Assembly (NCBI RefSeq): GCF_963678635.1
Contig: NC_087067.1
Coordinates: 20,518,596 to 20,582,595 of the forward strand
Direction: 5' to 3'
From: Symsagittifera roscoffensis
Taxonomy: Eukaryota; Xenacoelomorpha; Acoela; Convolutidae
DNA length: 64,000 nt
Under the pieces are notes generated by a model. The model worked only from the letters and a program-made list of their open reading frames with translations. It was not told the origin of the DNA and ran no database searches. The position numbers and the translations under genes were made by a program. Of this stretch, positions 56,100 to 64,000 are shown piece by piece. Every line of letters begins with the position of its first letter. Positions within the stretch are counted from its first letter, which is position 1.

Positions 56100-57822
56100 C
56101 TTTTCCGTCCAGAATTTCAGCAGTTCCGTGACTTCAAAATTCATGTAGGCAACTCCTGCTTCCGTGCTCAAGCAAGAATCTTATGACATTCCCATGACGC
56201 CAGAGACATACTGATACTTTCCGCTCTTAGAGGGCTTGGAATACTCCTCCGCCTAAATCATGGCTCAATGCAGGTCATGGCTATTGTCAAATTTCTTGTT
56301 TGGCACATCCGGATGTCGGCAATCTTCGCATGTTTCTCAAAAGATTGCCTGCAATCATCGTCTTTCTTAATCGTTCTGGTAAACGTTTAGGATGATGCTC
56401 GAGACTCTGATCTGCAACCCACTCTTCTTCGTTGCCTTCTGGTAGCAAGCTTGGATCACCGCGTCAGGTATAACTGACATGATGCATCCAGAAAAAATTG
56501 GCGTCCTTTCCCTTCGCTAAATTCAACCCGGAGTCATCTCGAGCAACATGTTGCATCATCTTTCGGTTTACATGTAGGTCTTTGTCGCCCACCTTCAGCT
56601 TGTCACACGAGGTCACATCCTCCAATGCAACTCCAGCCAAGCCCTAAACTGGCCCTCAGTTCTGGTGAAAGGATTCACCATCAGAGGCTGTGCAGATGTG
56701 GGTGCCCTCATTTTGTTCTCGAAGTATTTCAGCAGTAAATTCTCCTTCTTTCGCCCTAGTTGGCTCCTCAGTTCCAGTTTATTCACCTCTGCTTTCTACT
56801 GCGTGGCCCAATTTTGACGCTTTCTGGACACTACGGAATCCAGCTTCTTTAGACAATTCTCTAGCTCCTTCATTTTCTTCAGAGCTATCCACCAGGAACG
56901 AGCAGTGTTCCTCTTGAGTCCTTTCTTGGGGGGATCATTCGTGATTTGTTTTCCGACGCTCTGATGTTGACTCGAGATCTATGTTTGTCCACTGGTAGAT
57001 CCTCTGTTTATCTTCACCTTTTGTGGCTTAAATTCCTCTTCTTTCACTGGACCAGGTGCAGTTTCCATGTCGGTCATCACTTCCACCAGTTTCCTATAAG
57101 TCCAGTTGTCTTTGTAAGCCGCAGTCTTTCATCTTGCCATAACCATCGGGCGTGTCTCTTTCAGGTTCGCCTTCGACACCGCCTCCGTTGAAGAACTCCC
57201 TTCCTCCATCTCTCACTTCATTTTCCTTGACCTTGACTCTTTGTTCGGGAGTGTATACACGATCATCTCCGAAGCTACTTCCCTCTCCTGACCCTCTGCT
57301 TCTGACTCTTACCTCCCCCGTTCTCTTGCCTCAAACACCATTTTCCCCCTCTTTACCCCTAGTTTTAACAAAAGTTCTCGCTATAAAAAAAGGTTTATCA
57401 TGATTATTAATCTTGGTACTATCTTTTTTTGTTTTCATTTTTCTTTTCAGGGCTGTAGCTCACAGGCATTAATTCTTCAGCTGGGGTCAACCCTGTTTCT
57501 ATGTCCTCCTAGGGTTCACTGAGAGCTTCTTCCATTTTCTCCCCTTCTGTCACTTGGGAACGTTCCCGCTTCAAGGCATCTACGAACCTATTTTCTACTG
57601 GGAGATTTTTCTCCAAGAGTGTTGATCTTGTCTCCAAGAGTGTCAATCGACGTGTCATTCTTGTACTCCGCGAGGGGCACATAGAGAGCGCCAGCCGCAT
57701 CAAGCCTAGCTCCCTTTTGTTGTAGCTCAACCTCTTGCAGTCCGTATGATGCCAGATGCTTCTTCGTGCTGCATCTCGATTCCGCCTTCAGGCCCAGATG
57801 TCCTTCTTCCACTAATATTCGG

Positions 57823-58097
57823 ACATATACTGGGTTTTTGTTCTCGAACACTTCCCTCTCAAGCACTTTGTTCTCCTCACGCAAAACGCATCTCGGCGTC
57901 ATTGTCCCCCTCGTTTTCTTAGCCTCGTTCGTCCAAGAGTTTGTCTTGATTCCACTATTATTCCACATATACTGTGTCTTTGTTCTCGAACACTTCCCTC
58001 TCAAGCACTTTTTTCACCTCACGCAAATCGCATCTCGGCGTCATTGACCCCCTCGTTTTCTTAGCCTCGTTCGTCCAAAAGTATAACTTGATCTCAC
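57823..58097. repeat. 142-bp tandem duplication, element 3
   Basis: Two units starting ACATATACTG and sharing TCGAACACTTCCCTCTCAAG and TTTTCTTAGCCTCGTTCGTC. About 90% identical by eye, so older or faster-changing than the larger duplications. Confidence 0.8.
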
Positions 58098-58345
58098 TCC
58101 AGTGAGAGAAGGCAGATTCGGAGTACCCAATGAACATGGGATCCCATTCTTGTGTGAACACGGTACCAGTATTGGATTGTTCAATCCCAAGGTCATTTGT
58201 CTTACCGTGGTAAAATCTGGCAGGGTGGCCGGCAGCACATCTCGCTCTAGAACCATCTCCAGCTCATTTCTTATCAGGTCAAAGGCTTCCGTCCAAGTTG
58301 ATACCCTCATGATTTCTCTGGCCTTTTCTACAGAGGATTCAAATT

Positions 58346-60843
58346 TCAAAACTTTGGGTAGGCTTCGATCGGACCTTCTCGTTTTCCACCCATCCTGCAT
58401 TGCAAGTGGCCTCTGAAATTCAGCATCATCAACTCGGGATCTTTGACTTTCTCAAACAACACTGTCTCGCTCACCTGAGTTCTGAAGTGTCCTTGTTTGA
58501 ACCAGTTCAGTGCGGTCCCATCTAGGATGCTGATCAGGCTAACAAGCACTACTGAGTATCGGTACTCTGTTATCAAGGGATCGGAGAAGGAGTAGGTCAC
58601 TGCTCGTCCATAAACGCAGGTCACCATTTTCCCCAGCCCTCTTACCACTCCTAGAGGATCCGATCGCATCGGCAAGCATAAGTCCGCCAGGAGAAGCATA
58701 CCCCCATTCACTTCCTTGACTTGCTCCTGGGTCTTGGGGTTCGCTTCTACCCCCGTCAAGCGTCGATTTTTCATCAAGAAGTACTCCACTAGGGGCGATT
58801 TCAAACCCGCAGCACATTTGTAGGAGTAGGTCTCAAGACTTCAGTGAGCTCTAGCAATGGACATCGGGTACACATACTTCATCAGACGATAGAATACTGC
58901 CAGATATTGAATAGGTATCTGGAACACACCAGATACAACGCCAGCAACAGGTTGATTGACATACTCGAGAGTTCCTGGATAAATACATCCAAGATGGTGT
59001 TCCCCGCGGAGAACAACCCACCCATATACATCTTCTCCAACACGGACTGAAGAATCTCAAGTTGTCGTGCGACTTTCTCGTTTTCGAGTTTCCCGTGGCG
59101 TGATCCTTTCAAAAAACCAATGATGGCCGTATCAATTGCCGAGGAGACGAACGCTCGCACCGTCACTCCATTGACTCCAGATGCTTCTCCGCACACGCCA
59201 CCTTCCTGCAATCATGTATGGCCCATGATGGTCATCCGTTACCTCTGGTTTGAGCTTCAAATGTCTGGCCAGACTTGAAACCTCCAGAGATAACACTTCA
59301 TCTAACACAATCAAGATGTCTACCAGCTCGTAGAAGCCTCTCAGGGCATGAGATATGTCCGACCAGCCCATCAGCATACGCAGTCCGCTGCCTTCTGATA
59401 TCAGGGTCAACACTGCGTACACGAATTGAAGGGCAGGCGGCATGCTTGCGTATTCTGGCGACGAAGTGAACACCACTCTCGTCTTCGATCCCAGTCTGAC
59501 CGCCACCAACTCCTGTGTTTCGTTCATCGATGTAAGCAACGTCTGTATTGCCTCCCAGATCTTCTTTGGCGTGGGCTTTCCACTTCTCAAGGGCTCCAGT
59601 AGTCCTGCTGCGTGCAGGTGGTCTTTCATCCCGGCAAACAGCTTCTCCGATGATCACGCGAAGTCCAATCCCCCTTCCCGCGACGATCAACACTCTAGCA
59701 GCTCCCGGATCTGAGCGATCATAGGCAGCCAGTGCCCAGGCCAACAGAGACATCCCACATTCTTCTCCGTATCTAGCATCCTCTGCCAACTTCAGACTTC
59801 GATAGGCAGTAGCAGGAAGCCCCGTGCCCTTGGGGTCCAGAAGCTTCTCCAATGCTCGCAATGCTCGGTATTGCCAATCTTATTCTAGCCAAGCAAGTGC
59901 GGTGTTTTGGTGGCTCCGCGATCATGTCCGGACTCCCGAGCTCATAATTGGTGAATAGTTGACGGGTACAAAAATCGATCTCCTCGCGTTGCCTGTCGAA
60001 ATCCCCATCTCCAAGGTCTTTTCGAGAAAAATGCGCCTCGTACGCCTTTAGCCAGTCCACACAATAGTGACTGCTCAGGTCCTCATGGAAAAGGCTATTG
60101 AGCTCCACAATCTTTATCTTCTATGTCCAACTCTTCTATGTCCAGATTCTTCAATCTTTCTAGGTATCTTGCCTTGCTTGTTTCATCCGGGCCTTCCACC
60201 AAGGACCTATAACCGTTGCATTTCTCCACTATCACAACTGACGATACTACTGAGCTCTGCAGCGTGTGCTCTGCGGCTGTGTGCTCCTGCTGCTTGCTGA
60301 ACTATCTCTAGAATCCATTCTTGCCTCGAACCTATCTTCCAGTGCTTTGATTGCGAAAAAAAAGGCCTCGGAGGGGAAACAAAAGTGTTTTGTCCAGTCT
60401 CTAGCAAATCAGACTCCAGACTGTTGACGTGCCTCTGGAAGATTTTGTTCAAACACTCCACGCCCCTAGGTTGATCAAAATGGATTTCATCAGAAGTACA
60501 TCCATCCGGCAAAGAATCCTCCATCATGTGTGCAAAAACTAGCAACCTCAATGGCAGGATACTGTTCATCTGACCCTCCCATATTAATCCGTTGATTTGA
60601 CGTTCTCTTTCATTCAAATTCATCTCGTTCTCGTCCTGCGTCATAATGTTCGGCACCGTGCAGATCGTAAGAATCTAGAATCTAATTAGATCCTCGCCTC
60701 CTGCAAGAGGCAGCTCACCTTCTCAGGCAACTTTGTCATCATCCTCGATTCACCTCTAGAAACGTCATTCATGTTCATCATCAAGCGGACTGTAGGTATC
60801 TGTACCAGTGAAGGTGAGGCTTGAAGCTCAAGATTCCCACCTG
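58346..60843 (-). pseudogene. SGNH-related region, element 3
   Basis: In order: MNMNDVSRG (block III) near 60770, SDEIHFDQPRG (block V) near 60490, then VVFTSSPEYASMP and LQFVYAVLTLISEG (degenerate second domain) near 59430, LKLKPEVTDDH near 59240, and the helical C-terminus (LPMRSDPLGVVRGLGKMVTCVYG) near 58650. All match the 1,042-codon ORF of element 2. Its upstream end meets the LINE piece at 60844. Broken, several breaks. Confidence 0.75.
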
Positions 60844-61554
60844 TCAGTGTGCTTGGATAGCTATTTCTGGACTTCCGTTATCAACAAAGAGCGCTGTATC
60901 ATCAGCGTACTGAACAATTCTGCAAGTATTTGGTAATTTTCGATTCAGATAACATATTTTTGGCAAAAAGCGTTGACATATGGCAAAAAACCCTGACATA
61001 GAAAAATATAAGCTAATTTTTTGCTGTCTACTATTCAATCAGTTCAATTGAATCTTTTGAGAACCCTAAAAATCTCAATAACAATTAAAAAATTGTGGTT
61101 GATGGAGTCAAATGCCTTTGAAAGATCTAAAGGCGAGGCTTTATAATTTTGTTTTTGTTAACTGATTTTCGAAATAGCCTAGTGTAGTATAGTGGTGCAT
61201 TTCCAATTTAATTTGCCATTGCCCTCCCTGTGGTTGAAAAAAGTTCATAGTTTTCTGGTTTTTTCACATCTTTTTCTCTATGTTCAGGTGTAATCAGAGC
61301 CTTTTTAAGAACGAAGCGAAATTTTCCAAACTAAAATAAAATGTTCATTGAAGAGAAAAACAAAAGAAATTTTATAAGCAGTTTGCACCATCTTAAGTGC
61401 CCAGGCTGGTATATCTCAAGGACTTGGTGGTTTCTACGACTGAGTTTTCTCAGTTTTTTATTGCATTCTATTGACATAAAGAACTTTAAATCACGTTCGT
61501 CTGTTTTGTTCTCCAGACTTATAATTGTTAGTAGTGTGCTTTAAAAAAACTCCT
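60844..61554 (-). mobile_element. LINE fragment a (jockey/CR1-like reverse transcriptase)
   Basis: On the minus strand, DLSKAFDSINHNFL (first palm motif) lies near 61110-61140 and RIVQYADDTALF (catalytic YADD) near 60885-60925, about 230 bases on, the usual spacing in jockey and CR1-like LINEs. The coding sequence between is interrupted (an in-frame TGA/TAA scatter around 61060-61080), so this is a dead 5'-truncated copy. 61034-61554 is repeated at 62880-63481. Confidence 0.7.
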
Positions 61555-61621
61555 TAACAAAAATTGGTCCTATAATCATTACCTCAAGGATCAGGGACAC
61601 TACCTCTTGTGTTTTGTTCCT

Positions 61622-62312
61622 CACTCTGTCGGAGCCAATTTGGTTCGCTTGAGACATGGGACTACAAAATTGTATAACAGCTCAAAGACCACTACCAAAA
61701 TATCTCCACTCTAGAAATAAGAACATTCCCATGGCTAGGTCTTTAAATACCTAAAACACCCGAACGCCGTTAAAAACAGGGTTGAGAACTCAAGTGTACC
61801 ATTAGTTTTTATGGGACAGTGGACCTTTGATCCATCTCAGATGGATCAGCCTGAAAACTGCCTTTTTTCAACATAATCGTTTGAAAATACACTCAAAAAA
61901 TCTAAATAAGTACACACATTGACGCGACTCTAGCATTAAGTAAATTATGTAAGTAAAGCAACTCTAGAAGTTTCTAGGGAATAACTAGTATTAACTCTAG
62001 AAGTTTTATTGTTTTGACCATTGGGCAGCTTCACTCGTCCAGCTGCCCAATCAATGTTCTCTCCTGCCCAGCGATGGAACTGTGTTAGGAATTCGCGATA
62101 CTTTCTGTCGAGAACAAGACAGCTCTACTCGAATTGGTTACTCTAGCTCAATTTTTGGTCAATTTTCTGCTCTTTTGTCTCAAGCCTTCTGATTTTATTG
62201 ACTTCTTCTTTCAATTGCCGCGATAAACTTGAGCATGGCATGATGAATTCGACTTTTTCAAAAGTTACTTTTTCCCCAAAAACAAACGTCAAGCTTCAGA
62301 AGGTGACCGACT
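61622..62312. repeat. R2 dispersed repeat, right copy
   Basis: Partner of 50881-51576. It sits between the two LINE fragments. Ends GTGACCGACTGG where the left copy ends TTGACCGACTGCC. Confidence 0.6.
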
Positions 62313-62879
62313 GGAAGAAAACTTTCATAAAGTTTGATATTATGTTGCTGTTTTGTGAGTTTTTTGTTCGCTAATGTTCACTTATTTGATGATTTGGAAA
62401 AAATTAACTCAAATGACATGACGTTTTCTAAATAGGGAAGCGTAATTGGCTATAATTTTTTTTGTCGTTCGAATTTGAAGAATAATTGTAGTAAGAACGG
62501 TTATAGCAAGTTTTCACAGCCAACTTAGTCGTTTTTCAAAAGAAATTTTTATTTTTTTTTGTTATTCCAAGGAGTAGAATTGTTATTCCAAAGAGTAATT
62601 GCATGATGCCAAGCGCATTCATTATCAAAAATCTGGTGATTAAATGCAACGGTTTTTTTGATGCAACGTTTTTAGTGATGTTTTATTACAACTTGTCATT
62701 TTGTTTAGTGTACTTTGAATTTCTTGCTGAAATTTTGTTGTTTGATTGTTAACAACTCGTAGATATTTGACCAAATATTTTTCTTTATTTGATTCGTTTT
62801 TGACACAAATGTAAGTGTTTGTACCGTATCAAATTTTTATCTGTTTTACCGAAAATTTTATCTGTTTTACCAATTTTTC
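62313..62879. other. AT-rich unassigned sequence
   Basis: No ORF and no pairing repeat seen. A 13-base word, TTGTTATTCCAA, occurs twice 20 bases apart near 62560-62595. Confidence 0.3.
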
Positions 62880-63481
62880 AATCAAACCAATTGAATCTTT
62901 TGAGAACCCGATAATTCTAAGTAACAATTAAAAAATTGTGGCTGATGGAGTCAAATGCCTTTGAAAGACCTAAAGACGAATTTTTACAGTTTTTTTAATG
63001 CTTATTTAATATTGGAAAGGCCTAGTGCGGTATATTAGTGCATCTGTGCTTGATTATGATGCTGGGAAACGAGATTTTTTTCAATTTTACAGCCATCTTT
63101 CACCAGGTACTCGTTCATTTGACTATACAGATTTTTTCCTAGTTTCTATTATCATTGCCCTCCCTGTTACTGAAGTAATTTCGTAGTTTTTTGGTACTTT
63201 CGCATCTTTTTTTCTATATTCAGGGGTGTAATCAGAGCCTTTTTAAGAATGATGCAAAACTTTCTAAGCATGATATGTTCCTTCAAGACAAAAACAAAGG
63301 AATTTTATAAGCAATTTGCACCATCTTAAAGCCCAGGCTGATTTATCACAAGGAATTGGGGGTTTCTACGACTGAGTTTTCTGTTTTTTTTTGCATTCTA
63401 TTATAAATAGTTTTAAATCACGTTCGGCTATTTTATGCTCCAGACTTACTTTGTTAGTAGTATGCTTAAAAAAAACTTCCT
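62880..63481 (-). mobile_element. LINE fragment b, diverged copy of fragment a
   Basis: Shares with 61034-61554 the CAATTGAATCTTTTGAGAACC start, the GATGGAGTCAAATGCCTTTG block (DLSKAFDSI on the minus strand), GTAATCAGAGCCTTTTTAAGAA, and the TTGTTAGTAGTATGCTT end. About 80% identical. It lacks the YADD part. Truncated, not coding. Confidence 0.65.
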
Positions 63482-64000
63482 AATGTTGAAAATTCATGTT
63501 TTGAAAGATTAACCTCTGTATAGCTGTCAGTAGCTATATCTCTGAATGATTTCCGGAGCAGTATAATTTAATGGTAGTTTTGTTGAACTTCTTGTATCAT
63601 TGCCATTTTTCCGGCTCCTTTGATAATTTTTCTAGTCTTGAAAAATTATTTGACAAACGAATCATCTTGTTGTTGTTTTTTTTTAGTTATCAATTGTAAT
63701 TAGAAAAGTTTTTAGTGGTGCTCAGACATTAAAAATTTGAACTACAAATTCAGGAAAAATTTGAACTACAAATTCAAAAAATTTCCCATTCAAACTCATC
63801 AATTTTTGCAATGTTTTTTTTCTGTTTTATTTTGTTTTATAATAATTTTTACCTTTGAAAGTTTGAACTCCTTTTTTTTTACTTCTAAACTTTTAACAAA
63901 TGAAAGAGCAAAAGGATCGGTTTTAAAAGAGGAGTTAAATAGAAAGGAGATTATTTATGTATCAAATTCTGACCTGTTTCTACTTGAGCTGTATTCGCTG
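63482..64000. other. AT-rich unassigned sequence at the right edge
   Basis: Long A and T runs, no ORF above background. One short direct repeat, AATTTGAACTACAAATTCA, near 63734-63776. Confidence 0.3.

Larger units (their letters stand above)
55317..58345 (-). pseudogene. Middle cassette region, element 3
   Basis: Decayed coding sequence with only short open frames. By position it covers the ORFs that in element 2 lie at 28.5-31.0 kb; LGLNNPIL near 58.2 kb resembles VGLNQPIM there. Contains two smaller tandem duplications (55558-56099 and 57823-58097). Many breaks. Confidence 0.45.
51571..60843 (-). mobile_element. Element 3: decayed relative, downstream cassette only
   Basis: On the minus strand: SGNH-related region (58.3-60.8 kb), a middle region (55.3-58.3 kb), then two tandem copies of the last-ORF region. 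The order matches the cassette of element 2. No gag or pol part is seen; a LINE piece adjoins at 60844. It is heavily broken, with well over ten breaks, and is the oldest of the three. Confidence 0.7.

Noticed and set aside
61341-61544. 67-codon plus-strand ORF
   Set aside because: Low-complexity composition inside the LINE repeat and not kept in its second copy.

Overview
The window looks like animal (eukaryotic) DNA. It is AT-rich, repeat-dense and almost filled by retroelements. I see no convincing single-copy host gene, no tRNA or rRNA and no CRISPR array. Species cannot be read from it. The coding parts of the elements are more GC-rich and the long non-coding blocks between them are AT-rich.

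Three related giant Ty3/gypsy-type elements lie head to tail, all on the minus strand. Element 1 runs from about 21.5 kb down past the left edge. Element 2 has its coding part at 26.8-45.1 kb, with a leader reaching roughly 48-50 kb. Element 3 (51.6-60.8 kb) is the most decayed and shows only the downstream genes. Elements 1 and 2 share one plan in transcription order: N-terminal ORF, coiled-coil ORF, gag capsid with zinc knuckles, protease region, (reverse transcriptase and RNase H, seen in element 2), a linker with repeated LSGE motifs, integrase, an integrase tail fused to a macro-domain-like module, an AT-rich spacer, then an extra cassette. The cassette starts with a coiled-coil ORF and a very long SGNH/GDSL-hydrolase-like ORF; element 2 goes on with at least four ORFs of unknown function.

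The most striking region is 4.2-15.5 kb. There the integrase-tail/macro module of element 1 is repeated eight times in tandem with a period near 1,417 bp. Every internal junction carries an ATG in frame with the module. Element 2 independently carries a small tandem duplication inside the same linker. Element 3 has tandem duplications at three size scales.

The non-coding blocks at 21-26 kb and 45-51 kb are diverged relatives of each other. They hold a conserved stem-loop with compensating base changes, clusters of a TCCGGA-centred motif, a minisatellite with perfect hairpins, and copies of an LTR-like repeat (TGTAAC...ACA), one flanked by TCTA on both sides. Non-LTR (LINE) reverse-transcriptase fragments lie at 24.7-25.1 kb and 60.8-63.5 kb. 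The elements are treated here as fossils: element 1 has roughly a dozen breaks, most of them in the tandem modules; element 2 has somewhat fewer; element 3 has many.
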